This document shows positions 52,074 through 63,003 of a stretch of DNA of 64,000 nt, piece by piece. The stretch comes from Pholis gunnellus (lineage: Eukaryota > Chordata > Actinopteri > Perciformes > Pholidae): positions 11,079,724-11,143,723 of the forward strand of contig OU342826.1 in NCBI GenBank assembly GCA_910591455.2. Reading direction: 5' to 3'. The notes below the pieces were generated by a model. The model had not been told where the DNA came from and did no database searches. It worked only from the letters and a program-made list of their open reading frames with translations. The translations under genes were made by a program, and so were the position numbers. The number at the start of each line of letters is the position of its first letter. Positions within the stretch are counted from its first letter, which is position 1.

Positions 52074-53055
52074 GTCTACAGGCATAATGGAGGGTGTCTA
52101 CTTGGCTTTAAGCAGGATTGTGTGTATTATGTGCATGTGCATTTATGTTTGAAATGGATCTGATTCATGGCCAGCTGTAAATGTATGTAATAAAGCTGAG
52201 CAGGGTAAGTGATGGAAAACCCCAGGTGTGTGAGGCTCGGCGGGGTCCTGCGAGACGCCGGCATTAGAGAGAGTGTGTGTGTGTGTGTGTGTCTTTGTCC
52301 CTAAGAGAGAGATCAAAACAGTGAGTGAGAAAGGTGTGGGGGTGTTTGAGATGTGTGTCAGAGAGTGTTTAAGGACTGTGTGTGTGAAAATGAAACAGAG
52401 CTGGTGTTAGGTTAGGTGTGTATACGCCTAAATAAGGGTGTTGAATGGGTACAACTGAAGTGCGTGTGTGTGTGCGTGCGTGTCTCTGGCCCCAGTCCCA
52501 GTCAATTTAGTAGCAGTGGTGAAAATGGCAACTCCTCTATGGAAACAGACAAAGAACTGAGCTACACTTTAAACATCTAAAGCTTCAATAGTCATGGATT
52601 GAATCCAACACTGCAGGGCCTTTATAGGAGGGGATGATACTTCAACAACAGGTTGCACAAAAGCAGAGTGGTAGCTGGACACCCATCACATCACAAATAG
52701 GGAAAATACAACAAATCAAGCTGGTTCATGGCACATAATGTTTGTGCAGGCCAGCACCAATCGAAAATAGAAGAAAGATTTTAGTGTGGCTGTCAGTAAG
52801 AAATCATAAAACACACCTTAGGACTCAATGCTTCTAAACCAGAGATTGAACTACACAGTATCAGAGATTGTACATGAACATATTGTACCCATTTGCTGGA
52901 TACATTAATACGTTTGAGATAGTCAAACATGTTATTGTTCTGTAAGAAGCTCAGGCAAACATATCCGCTGGACATCCCAACAGGAATAAGTCACGCACAT
53001 CCTTAGTGTCACTGCAGGCCGGTCAGAGTCTGGGTAAAAGGTCAAAAGGTCTTAC

Positions 53056-53096
53056 CTGGACAGGTGGGTGCTTGAGGTGAAATGCAGGTGGCTCCC
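53056..53096 (-). other. Candidate 41-bp exon between consensus splice sites
   Basis: The minus strand shows TGCTTTTCTGCAG before 53096 and TCCAG|GTAAGA at 53056/53055. All three frames are open; one reads EPPAFHLKHPPVQ. It could be an internal or leader exon of the gene proposed to start near 56.9 kb, or a decoy site pair. Confidence 0.25.
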
Positions 53097-54433
53097 CTGC
53101 AGAAAAGCACAGTATGTAAACAATGGGTCTGATATGGATCAGTCCAACTAGTCTGCTGTTATTTACTATCAGCTCAGCTGCAAGTCAGCTGTGGGGAAAC
53201 ACCTTTAAATGTCATTCAATCGTTTGCACTTTCATTCAAACATAAATTATGATCTATCTAATGTAATGTGGCAGGTAGTGTAAATGATGTAGATAATTCA
53301 CTTGGGGAAATCTAAATAAAATCTTGTAAAAAAATCCACCGTACCATCACTTAGGAATGGCATCATTCCCACACTGTGCAGTCCATCTCGACAGGCAGTA
53401 TCGGCAATTTGACATCTGCCCATTCTTGAGTACAGTAGGTGAGACATTTCACTCATGGCTTCAGTCAGGGGCTGGTGGTTCTTCAAACGAAGCACAGCAA
53501 TGCTTAGCCATGGCCCTCACCCCCTCTGGGAATGAGAAAGCAATACATATATATCAAACTTTTGGAACAGGGATACAAATTAAATACAGGAATCAAGTTG
53601 AGAATAAACAGGAGAGCGAGAGCGAGCTAGAACACTGTCTGCGTTCATCATCCCTGCACTGTGAGAAACCAGCAGCTGTTCAGCGAGGTCACACTCAGAT
53701 TGGGGTTGGACTGCAAAATGTCGCCATCTGGGGGCGAATTCGCACTCTTGCAATTTGTACAGTTCATGGAGCTTCGTACACTGATGCATACATGCAGTGG
53801 TGGGAAATCACAGAAGTACTTGATACACTGCTTCAGTGTTGGCATGTACTCTCTCCCATCATGATTGAGGAAGCAACTGGGCGTTTATTTGGGAATAAAC
53901 TAATTGCCCGTGCAATGTTTAAAGGGCCATACAAATGAAATGTATTAATGCATATCATTGTGTGACTGTATAGCTAATACACAAACCAGATAATGGCTTT
54001 CAGGATGCCAGCTAACCAGCCAATTGATCAATGGGTACTGTTTGGTAAACGGGTGTGTTGCTTATGGGCTCTATTTTGATGAATCAGTGAAGAGGGGTTT
54101 TCCTCATAGGACAAGAGGCACTGTAGATGTTCACTATACTGTAACTGTGTTGGCTACATTCCATAGTGGTGTGGCGGGAAACAATGTGTAGCGAAACGCT
54201 ACAATGTGGATATGAACTCATGGGTAACTGCTTTGCAAATATGCAACGTTAATATTGATACAGTTCTGCAACACAGACCACGTGAGTTAATCGCATCAAT
54301 GCGTATAATACGAGTGCAACTGTGCAGCATTAGCTACGACTGGAAACATGTGGGCAGCATATCTTCAAATATGCCCAAACGTGAATTCACCCGCTTAGCT
54401 AGCTCGCGCATATTAGACCAGAGTTACACGTAC

Positions 54434-54475
54434 CTGGGCGGCGCCATTGCTTTGTAGCCTCCAGTAACATGTTTG
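54434..54475 (-). other. Candidate small exon with start codons
   Basis: On the minus strand an ATG in good context (GCAATGG, 54447) opens MAPP and meets CAG|GTACGT, a good donor, at 54434/54433. An ATG upstream (about 54471) opens another frame through the same donor. A possible partner acceptor, TTTCTCATTCCCAG, ends just above about 53504. The resulting spliced peptides are very short, so this is at best a leader exon or a small non-coding transcript. Confidence 0.2.
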
Positions 54476-55061
54476 CTGTTATATTAGCTTTACAGCTTTT
54501 GTATTTAGTGCAATAACCTACGGTACATTAAAGCTAAATATGTTGTATTCATGGCTTTTGTTTGGTCTTCCCGGAGCCGTTTAGTCTGAATTATTTGCAG
54601 CTGTGCGTTGCACTGCATTGTGGGACATCAACAGCACACCAACAAATCTAAAGGAATTACTTGTACATCTATTCAGACATTTAAGTTGACTTAATTTGGT
54701 CACTTTTTAATGTGAACACAGTACATAACCTACTTAAGACCCTCTTCAACAGCAATTTAAATAATGCGAAATGCACTTGCATTCTGCGTGAGTTTAAATA
54801 CACAGAAAGCACTCCTCCACCTACTCCACGTGCTAGTGTCGGTGACCCGGAAATGAGCAGACTGCCCCATTGATACGTCATCATAAAGAGGACCAGTACT
54901 CATCACTATCACCTTGTGAAGTGTCTGATGTCATTACTGGCTCGATGTATTCACATATCTAAAGGCTCTGACAGTGTGACATAGGAAGGCCTCGTATTAA
55001 CAGTTCAAGCTCCTCCACTAGCAAACAGCCCCTCTGCTAAAGGCCTACATTTCAGTGAAAC

Positions 55062-55140
55062 TTCTTCTTCTTCGGCTTTATAGTTCATTGGCGGTTGGCA
55101 AACAACGAATTGGTGCATTACCGCCACCATCTGGTGTGGC
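55062..55140. repeat. Dispersed teleost repeat with CTTCTTCTTCTTCGGCTTTAT start
   Basis: A CTT-triplet run leads into CGGCTTTATAGTTCATTGGC, GGTTGGCAAACAACGAATTG and GTGCATTACCGCCACCATC. I recognise this string from many unrelated fish transcripts and introns, so it is a mobile or dispersed repeat; I cannot name the family. Confidence 0.5.
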
Positions 55141-55467
55141 GTGTGTATCAGGCTGTCTAATAGGCGTAATAGAGTTATTTAATATAAATAAATGAATAAT
55201 AAAAAAAAAGACGGACTCACATATTTTTACATGTGTTAGTCTAACATACTGAATCATTTTGATAACCCTTTTTGAGTTCTTTTGGCAGCATATCTATTAG
55301 GCTACATCAACATGTACTTTTAACTTGCTGAGTTATCAATTAGCTGCCTTCTTACTCTCCCTCGTATTTCTTTGGCAAAACTGATCGTACAGGTCTAGAA
55401 GTGGTCTAACCAATTCACTGTCCTGCATCGCCATCCAGTGGCCACATGTCCGAAGTACTCCATCAGC

Positions 55468-55499
<32 letters not shown>

Positions 55500-56351
55500 G
55501 GAGAGAGAGGGAGAGAGAGAGAGAGGGGTGGAGACGACATGGAAAAAAAAGAAAAGAAAATTCTAGGGAAGAAAATTCAAACGCTCTTCCTGGAAATAGT
55601 AGAGAACCCGCCACAACTTCACCACATGACATTTCGGAAAGAAAATGCGACACTCCATTCCCCCAACAGCAGCGAGCCCGTATTTCATTCAACCCGCCGC
55701 TATTCTGCCCCCATCAGCAGCGAAATATCGCAGCCACACGTTGCACATCACACCCACGGACACGATCCATCGCCTTTTGTTGCATTTTCAAAAAACACAT
55801 AACCGAGATCTACGCGAGGCGATTGCGACACCGCCAACTCCTGACCCACCTTCCCCGAAAACTACTCCTTCCTTACTGTAAACCACGTGACATCACCAAC
55901 ATACGTTTTAATATGATTTGAGGCAAAACAGCTGTCAGCCACGCAGCAATAACTGCGGCAGTATCGAAACTTATCGGCGCTATTGTGTGCAAAGTTAACA
56001 GTGTACTCATTACATTGTATTTCGCGATTACATAACACCATCAAATCACCACATTTTAAATGACGTTAACCTCCTCTTTCCATACATGCATGGAGCATCT
56101 GCAACATCTCGAGTTTAACAGACTTATTAATAATAATAATTGTCTACGGGGATACAGATCGTCTTGTATTTGAGCCGTTGATCGCGTCCTTTAGGATTTA
56201 TTACAGGCTGAGGATTCTGTAGTTCAGGTTGTTTTCAATGGAGTCTCATTGGTTCCCCAGTTGCAATTAGGTAACAGCGCCTGTACAGCCTCACATGCCA
56301 GCGTGTGTGCCCGATAAGAGTCATATGCTTATTATGAGTTATGATGCTTAC

Positions 56352-56872
56352 CTTCTATGTGCAATCCAGAATGAGCCGTAACGTTCCCGGGTTGACCCTC
56401 GCTGTTAAAACAGTGGAATAGTGGAAAATCTGCAAAGCAGACCATCTTTTTTTTCCCCAGCCGCGGATGACGCAGCCCCCTAAAAACCCTCTCCAAAAAA
56501 AAATAAAAAAATAAAAAGGACACGAAACCCCATTCAACATCCATAAGGCGTTTAGGTGCAAATGTCGACACGGGGAGCTCCCGTGCACGCAGATAGATCA
56601 CAGCCCGGGCAGAGGATGTGTTCGCCCAAGACGTGACGGATGGACTCATCACTGATCTTGCATCTCTGCACAGTCATATCGCCTTTCTGAATGATTGCAC
56701 AGCTCGTTTCCTCCTCTGAAGACCCATCTGGTAAAAAATCGCCAGCTCCTGTAACCTCCAAGGCAGCGGAGGGAAGCGATGGGCACGGATTCCCTAATCA
56801 CCCACCCCCCCCCCACCAAAAAACCCCAAACTGATATCCGTTTCCTAGAGAGGGACCGATCCACCGCGATCA
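56352..56872 (-). other. Candidate untranslated first exon
   Basis: The proposed start lies about 30 bases below the TATA-like box at 56901-56906. The proposed end is AAG|GTAAGC (56352/56351), a near-perfect donor. No frame stays open from an ATG to the donor in the first two thirds, so it would be a 5' leader with short upstream frames (one at 56552-56677). It could be the leader of a gene whose coding part lies at lower coordinates, possibly beyond position 1. It could also be a non-coding RNA exon. Confidence 0.33.
56552..56677 (-). CDS. Short upstream open frame, 41 codons, unrecognised
   Basis: From an ATG at 56677 the frame reads MTVQRCKISDESIRHVLGE, then HILCPGCDLSACTGA, and stops at TAA. 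The same frame is open upstream to 56800 without another ATG. The composition is protein-like, with a CPGC pair, but I do not recognise it. It lies in the proposed 5' leader and may be a regulatory upstream frame or chance. No domain, signal peptide or membrane segment is visible. Confidence 0.15.
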   Translation of the reverse strand: MTVQRCKISDESIRHVLGEHILCPGCDLSACTGAPRVDICT

Positions 56873-57040
56873 GCGGGCTGTCCTTAAAGAAATTGCGCAG
56901 TTTATATTCCATTGAAACGGAGACTCTTTCCCTTCTGTCCCCGGTGAAAGGCTCTTTCCCTTCCTCCTCCTCCCTCCCCTCCTTCACTCTCTCCTTCTCT
57001 CTCTTCCCTTCATGCAGGTTTATTTTCGGTGGAGGAGTTT

Positions 57041-59365
57041 TTGGACATTAGCTGCCCCGCCTCCATAGTCACTGGCAAACACACTGTGCAAGTAGCCCAA
57101 ATTCCATTATTAGTACAATTCAATGGAAAAACAAGTGGCCCCGGGTTTTCCCCTCATAACTATTAGGTACAAGAGTCAAGCTGTCCGTTGGAGGTATTAC
57201 CGAGGGGACCGGGAGACACTTGAGGAATCAGTTGTGCTTTGGAGAAGTCTTCTTATCTTTTTTAGGTTCCTGTCAATTTCTAAGAAACTGCAAACTAGGG
57301 CATGTTGGGAAATTACAGCACAAGGCAAACCCATCAAGCCAGGAGCTCCCACATAGAGGCTCCCTTGGCTCCTCAGGGTGCTTTAAGTGTTGTCAAGGGG
57401 TCCCGACAAACTGCAGATTGATTTCATTTCCCTGGTCATACAATCAATAGCAGACCCTATAATCTGTTTAGTCCTTTCCCCCATGCTTATCCTCTAATGT
57501 GACGGACAGCACTTTCAAACGGGTGTCTACAGGTCTGCAGAGAACCGTTTTCATCGGTCCGTGTTACATGAAAAGGTTTGGATCCTCTCATCACACATAT
57601 TCAATAAATGTCCACTAAACGAAGGAATTTTAAGAGCTGCTGTTTTACGGTTACTGAGTGGATAAGCAGATGGAAGAAGTTGGCTTCCACTGCCCTCAAG
57701 AAATGACTATTTCTGCAGGCATGGGAGTGTTTGAAAAGCTCGGCTCCATCATGAAACATCCACTTTTAGAGGAGAAACCGCGTCTCTTACAAAATGACAA
57801 ACAATGCAAATGTTCACGTTTTTTGAAACCATAGCAGCCACAACACTTTGACTACTGTATTCCTGTCCTGGGATACGCAAATCCAATTCAAATGTTACAC
57901 AGGAAGTTTAATTAGCAGCGCAGAACCAAATACATCTCAAATGTTTCCACACCACATTTACAATCTAGTGCATTGCAGCTGCTTTTCCTCCATAAAAACA
58001 CACACACCTCCCCAGGTCTGATGATACTGTTTCAACCAGGCCTGAGAATAAACCAATTTGAATTTCAATTCAACATGTTGCTGTGAGTGCCCCCCTCTGT
58101 CCCCACCCAACCAGAGACCACCAGTGTGTACACACACACACACACACACACGGGTCTGATAAAGAGGCTCTTAAACCCTGAGGAAGTTCGTGTTCGTTCT
58201 TTCAGGGGGACAATTCTTACGTCTGAATACAACCTTGAGCTCAGCTTCCCCCCCCCCCCCCCCCCCCCCCCCCTCTCTCTGGTTCCCGTCTCTCATTACT
58301 GGACCATTCTTCTTCCCGGCTCACTTTCTCCAGGGTCCTTCTCTTGTTTTTCTCTCCCTCCCTTTTCAGGAGTTTGGGGCCGAGTCCTTTCCAGCGGGGA
58401 AGTCCGGGCCGTCTCTCTCTCTCACAACGCTGACCGACTGCAAACGTCTTGTGTGCGAAGCTTCATTAGAATTCATTTGTTTGAATAGGTTCATGTCTCC
58501 TTCAGTCGCTGCCTCCCTCTGTCCTCTTTGTCAGCTTGGGGGAAATGCACATTAGCATAAAAGTATCCTTTACCTCACCTTGATTAACTACATCGTGTGT
58601 GTGTGTGTGTGTGTGCGTGTGTGTGTGTTCTTACTGTGTGAAAGTTTCTGTGCATCCGAGTGTGGCAGACCAAGGACAAATATAATTTTCACTAATTGAA
58701 AATATTATTCTTTGGTTTAAGGATGTACAGCTACCAATGACGGTCCTTTGTACAAATAACGATCGTAACTGATTTGTATTTCCTGTATACAGGAAAATGT
58801 AAATGTGATTATTATGTGCTTCATAAAAAAACATTGTGAATTCAGTGTAATCCAAAACTAAAGCGCTCATTCCCTAAATGTGATTCATCCCAGAACTTTT
58901 ACAGCACATTAGTGTCTTCACACAATGTATAACAGCTCATTAGATTACGAAGGTATTCATTGAGCACAACAGACACTTGATCCAGATCTGGCAGATGTGA
59001 CAGTAGTGGACCATTCCCCTGTGTATGTGTGTGTGTGGAAGTGTCTGTTTGAGCAGGGTTAAAGAGGGGTCGGCATGGAAAGACTGATGCAGGTCTGCGA
59101 AGAGACGGACAGCTGAGAAAGGTGGAAAAAAAGAGAAAAAGAGAGAGAGCGAGAGAGAGAGAGAGAGAGAGACCTCACTCAGTCCATTTATTGTTGAAGG
59201 TCAGGTGTGAGAACCTGATTAACAGAAAGCCACATATGAGAAGTACATTTAAAATTGAATTTGCTGTCTTTCAGAGCCATGTGACTTGAAGGTTAGAAAT
59301 AAGAATATTATTTATAAAAAGCATATAAAGTAATAAATAGCTTAAACAATAAATGTGTCGGAGTC

Positions 59366-59368
<3 letters not shown>
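57041..59368. other. Intergenic DNA between promoter-like block and dynein remnant
   Basis: No gene recognised. It holds short CA/TG tracts (58131-58151, 58595-58627), the 26-base C run and a GA tract (59140-59171). The stretch 57100-57960 is unique and unexplained. Confidence 0.65.
58248..58273 (+). repeat. Poly-C, 26 bases
   Basis: Uninterrupted C run (G run on the minus strand). Confidence 0.95.

Positions 59369-59417
<49 letters not shown>
59369..59417. repeat. (TG)n just past the dynein stop codon
   Basis: About 49 bp of alternating GT, ending five bases before the TAA of dynein block D. Confidence 0.97.
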
Positions 59418-59419
<2 letters not shown>

Positions 59420-59421
59420 AG

Positions 59422-59570
59422 TTAAGGCCTTTTGTTGTCCAGGCTGCCGAGATGAGCAGTCCCTCTTGTGATCCAGCGGTCTGGGGTCACAGCTCCGGTT
59501 TTGAGTTCTCTGCCGTTGGCCGGCCTGCCCCGCCCGAACGCTCCAGGAAGTAGTGACACAGACACAGGTC
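59422..59570 (-). pseudogene. dnah2: dnah2-like dynein heavy chain, terminal exon block D, with compensating frameshifts
   Basis: This is the terminal coding block. It follows a TG-rich tract ending TAG at 59571-59572. One frame gives CLCHYFLERSGGAGRP, matching the CPCYYYPNRSGSSDRP segment of DNAH2. The matching sequence then changes frame and continues as ELKTGAVTPDRWITRGTAHL and GSLDN, a few codons before a TAA (59424-59422). The family ends with DLxSGAMTPDHWIKRGTALL and a SLDS-type tail. Between the two halves about 10 nt are missing. Joining from block C also needs one extra base before the CxC motif. The two shifts cancel, so the spliced frame stays open to the stop but about 17 residues in between are scrambled. 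Just past the stop is a long TG repeat. The order A-B-C-D and a shared strand make a chance match unlikely. Confidence 0.66.
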
Positions 59571-59746
59571 CTACACACACACACATGAGCGCACAGACAG
59601 AGATGAGACAGCAAAACCACAGGACATGACATCACAAACTATAAACGAACAGTTGGAGAAAACAAGAAAGCAATGATGAATCATTCAAAATAAATCAAAA
59701 CAAAGAGAGGATCACGGAAAGACAAGAAAAGTCCCAAATGACTCAC

Positions 59747-59899
59747 TCCTGGCTGCCGTCTTTTGGTTTTCCACAGGTTTGAAGTGCATGGTGGGAATGG
59801 GACGGACCATCTGCATGGGTTCAGCTTCCACCAGACAGGGGTCCCTCTTGTCCCAACCAGCCCCCTCCAGGTAAAAACCTCCAGGACAAACACTCCATC
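59747..59899 (-). pseudogene. dnah2: dnah2-like dynein heavy chain, exon block C, frameshifted
   Basis: This is the clearest block. A pyrimidine-rich acceptor ending CTACAG precedes 59899. The exon starts with DGVFV, matching DGV(W/F)V of dynein C-termini. The frame then shifts by +2 (five bases where one codon is expected) and continues as GFYLEGAGWDKRDPCLVE, AEPMQMVRPIPTMHFKP and VENQKTAAR. It ends at a consensus GTGAGT donor (59746-59741). In DNAH2 the corresponding region reads GLYLEGAGWD, a CLVEAEPMQL motif and an IHF(R/K)PAE motif; the LVEAEPMQ signature is what singles out DNAH2 among axonemal heavy chains in my memory. The codons show normal coding wobble, so decay may be recent. The plus strand also mimics an exon here (AG before 59780, GT after about 59870), which I take as an antisense coincidence. 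Confidence 0.72.
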
Positions 59900-59940
59900 C
59901 TGTAGGGGGGATGGAGAGGAGGCAGGGAGGAGAGGTAAGG

Positions 59941-60153
59941 GCGGCCGTGGCACACTGGGTTAAGAGGGTTGTCCGCAAGGTCGATGGGTCGATGCCGAAG
60001 AGTCACTGAGCAAGACACTGAACCCCTATCTGCTCCCCTGGTGCTTTCTCAGCAGCCCACTGCTCCCTGGGGATGGGTCAAATGCAAATGCAGAGGTCCA
60101 ATTTCGTGTATGTTTTTATGTATATGACATTAAAAAGGCATTATTATTATTAT
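59941..60153 (+). mobile_element. tRNA-derived SINE inside the dnah2 remnant
   Basis: The head resembles a tRNA: an A-box-like GTGGCACACTGGGTTA near 59947, and a weakened B box (GGGTCGATGCC, 59986-59996). It is followed by a body I recognise from fish SINEs (AGCAAGACACTGAACCCC, then AGCAGCCCACTGCTCCC and GGGTCAAATGCA). It ends in a short ATT-repeat tail at 60140-60153. It lies about 40 bp upstream, in minus-strand sense, of the acceptor of dynein block C, in the opposite orientation to that gene. Confidence 0.72.
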
Positions 60154-61374
60154 AATGAGCAGCGAAGCAAGGAAGAAAAGGGAGGAGACAGATAGAGGTG
60201 GTGAGAGGTAGAAACACTTGTTTGGAGGTGACATTCTGCATACAGCTTTTGTTTATGACAAACAGCCGTGCCAATTAGGTAATGAAGCTGAGAAAGGAAA
60301 GGAGTGGATAAAGAAGATCGGGTAGAAGGAAGGAAAGAGGAGAGAATGGGAAGCAGTAGGTGATGGTGGAGAGAGCGAGGGAAGAGAAGGAAGGGGCAGA
60401 AACAGCCACGGGGAAAGATGTTGGGGAGAGGCAGGGTGAGTGGAGGTGAGACAGGACTGAAGAAGAAAGGAGGGGAGGAGGAGGAGAATAGCAAGGGGGA
60501 AGAAAGAGAAAGGATAGTTTGGACAGAAGGAAACTAAAGAGAAGCAGCACAAAAGACAGGAAGAGCTGGAAGTGTGCATTGGTTTTGGAGAAGCACAGAG
60601 GAGAGAGACGTGAGGGGAGGCACAGAGGAGTAGATACGGAGAAGAGAGTGGAAGAAGATGAAGCGAGAGAGAAGTAAAGAGCTACAGTGACAGACATTCT
60701 GAAGCGGGAGCAACACGACAAATTGAAACACTTTTCACCAACGTCAAAAAATGTGTGCTTGGTGAAAGTCTTAAAACACAAGAGCAGATTTGAGGAATGG
60801 GAAGCGAGCGGCGCGTCAATGTTTCAGTCGAAGCGAAAAATGTGACGGAGAGTGCAGATGACAGCTGAAAGCTGACGGCTCAGAAAAAAAAGTGGTCTGA
60901 TGGTAAGTTTATGGAAATCGTTATGGTAATAGAAGCTCGTGTATATAGGGAGTCACCTTGGGCGGGTATAGGAGGTCGCTGACACCCACAGTGGACACTA
61001 TAAACTCCAGAGACAGCTGATATACCAACAGTTTCACACCATGTTCACTGTGGGATGGACACGATGTCATCTTCACTGATTCAAAAGACACACAAGGACA
61101 TTTACATTCAATGCAAGAAGAGACATATCCATGTTTTTAAATCAAACAGTAGAACTGACAGGTATAAATGCACATCTGTTAAATAAACTGCTCGAGTGTC
61201 TTCAGTGCGGTGGTTGTGGGGGGGGGGGCTGCTGATGTTATCCAAACGCCCCGCTGTTCTGACTCTTTTACATTTGGATCTTCAGTTGCAGAAGTTTGCC
61301 TGATTCACAAACCACACGTGTGATGGATTGGCCGTACGAGCGGTATTTCCTAATGCAGTGTGACTGTGCGGATG

Positions 61375-61543
61375 CGGTTGTGCGCACTCTCACGCTGTGT
61401 GTGCCGTCGAGCAGAGGACCGCAGCACAGCGCCGAGGAACCCGGAGAGAGACAGAACCAGCTGAGGGGCCCGGCCTGCAACCTGACGGACCCGCTGGCAA
61501 AGAGCCCCATGGCCCACGCTGCCAGGGGCTCCAGTGAAGTGAA
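61375..61543 (-). pseudogene. dnah2: dnah2-like dynein heavy chain, exon block B, frameshifted
   Basis: The minus strand opens at 61543 after an AG with a TSLEPLAAW stretch. This matches the family's YPSxKPLAAWTRDL segment, which follows VPPLW directly in DNAH2. The matching sequence then jumps frame: a VRQ-like segment follows in another frame, and LSGF (61437-61448) and AVLRSSAR (61407-61430) lie in the next. Those correspond to the family's FWLSGFTFPTGFLTAVLQSSAR. About six residues (TFPTGF) are missing after LSGF, and the AAW to LSGF spacing is about 10 nt short of the 75 expected. After SSAR the similarity moves frame again and fades; the 3' end of the block is approximate. A 104-codon open frame spans the block but crosses these homology breaks, so it is not the native reading frame. 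Several independent indels point to decay rather than a sequencing slip. Confidence 0.62.
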
Positions 61544-62525
61544 CTCTTCAGGCATTTCATGCTTCCAGCTGCTGGCAGCCATTCACAATGCAGCTGTGGT
61601 GCGGGAGAATTGTGTGAACATCGTTATGTTTAAATATAGACATGAAAACTTTGACTTCCTTCGGTTGATTCGTAGAGAACGACTCTTTAAATAGCTTTTT
61701 GATACGCCGAACAATCTTTTTTTTTAAAAAGCACACTAATATTAACACGACTCAGCTACTTGCGTGTAAAAATAAGGAATCTTCATTGTGTGTTGCATGC
61801 TTTGTCAGATTTAGGCATTGCCTCATTGTGAGACCTCGTGAGACAAGTCACCATTCGTTCAGCGCTCTGTCACAAGAAACAGAGCAAAGGTCTGCAGAGG
61901 AAGTGTTCTTGAGAGTGGCGGTGGTCATGTCAGTGTTTAAGTTGATCTCTTTATTCCACTTTGGGAAAATGTATAAAATGTGTTCAATATATTATTTCAC
62001 CCCCTGTGAGCTGGGGTACAGCAGATCATATATATAAGCATGGGTCAGAGTGACGTGTCTTCTAAAATTGTCACATGCATATATGCCATACAGTGCCTAA
62101 ACACTCACACACACACACACACACACAAAGAAACCTGATACAAAATGGCCGGAGAGAGACAGAGAGGCAGGCAGGCCAAGATTAAAGCCATGAGTCTGTG
62201 AGCTCAGAACTAATGACAGGCTGCCATGCCGAGGAGGGGCGGAGAAGAGAGGCATGGAGGGATGTGAACAGAGTCTATGAGGGGCTGTTGTTGCTGCTTA
62301 CACCAGACGAGGCATGAGTGAGATTGAGAGAAAGAAGGGCGCCAAATGGAGGGACACACAATTTGGACGCTACAAAACGGACCGAGATACAGAGGCAGAT
62401 GAAGTAGACATTGAGTAAACCAAAGTATGCAAAACGAGAAGTAGACCGAGGGGTCAGTAGAACAGAATAGAGAAGCTCAGCTGGAGGCAGCAGCCCTAAT
62501 AGCTGTCCAATATTGCTATAGAAGG

Positions 62526-62571
<46 letters not shown>

Positions 62572-62953
62572 ATGCACATCCAGTACATCCAGCAGTAATA
62601 AGCTGCTGGCTGGAGCACAATGAGCTCAGGGTCTTTTTAAGAAGTGGAGCAGGCCTTGGAAGGTTTACTTTGCTTATTACACTACGATTAGTCCACAGAC
62701 GGTGGCTTTGTTCAGCCTCTGAGGGCCAGGGCATGCTCCACCTGATGAACAGCTACTCACAAATACACACACGTGCACATGCACACACACACACACACAT
62801 CTGCATACATGCTTTCATGCACAGCAGCCCGTAATCAGGACCGAAGCAGACACTTGAAGAAAAACACAAACTGCCCTGAATGACCCCTGCAAGGTGGGTG
62901 GACACACACACACACACACACACGCAGAGTTACACACACACACACACGCAGAG

Positions 62954-63003
<50 letters not shown>

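Larger units (their letters stand above)
47901..55061. other. Noncoding, with small exon candidates near its right end
   Basis: No supported protein gene. 48700-49040 is G/C-skewed with the 31-base G run; CA tracts lie at 49851-49868, 50011-50036, 50068-50088 and a TG tract at 52037-52071. 53357-53938 is the longest repeat-free open frame here (193 codons, plus), but it has no family signature. Confidence 0.6.
55600..57040 (-). promoter_or_regulatory. CpG-rich promoter-like block
   Basis: CpG dinucleotides are frequent at 55640-55870 and again at 56450-56900, unlike the rest of the window, and microsatellites are nearly absent. On the minus strand a TATA box candidate (GAATATAAACTGCG; plus 56896-56909) lies upstream of a region that ends in a consensus splice donor at 56351. 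This fits a promoter plus first exon reading toward lower coordinates. It lies about 2.4 kb downstream of the dynein remnant on the same strand, where a kdm6b-like gene would be expected from the human gene order. That link is inference. Confidence 0.42.

Noticed and set aside
53357..53938. 193-codon plus-strand open frame
   Set aside because: No domain, biased by stop-poor sequence; no splice sites or family signature that I could recognise.
59763..59963. Plus-strand exon with acceptor and donor over dynein block C
   Set aside because: The minus strand encodes the YLEGAGWD and LVEAEPMQ signatures; the plus reading is unrecognisable.
61296..61694. 132-codon plus-strand open frame
   Set aside because: It is antisense to dynein block B; the minus strand carries family motifs, the plus frame none.
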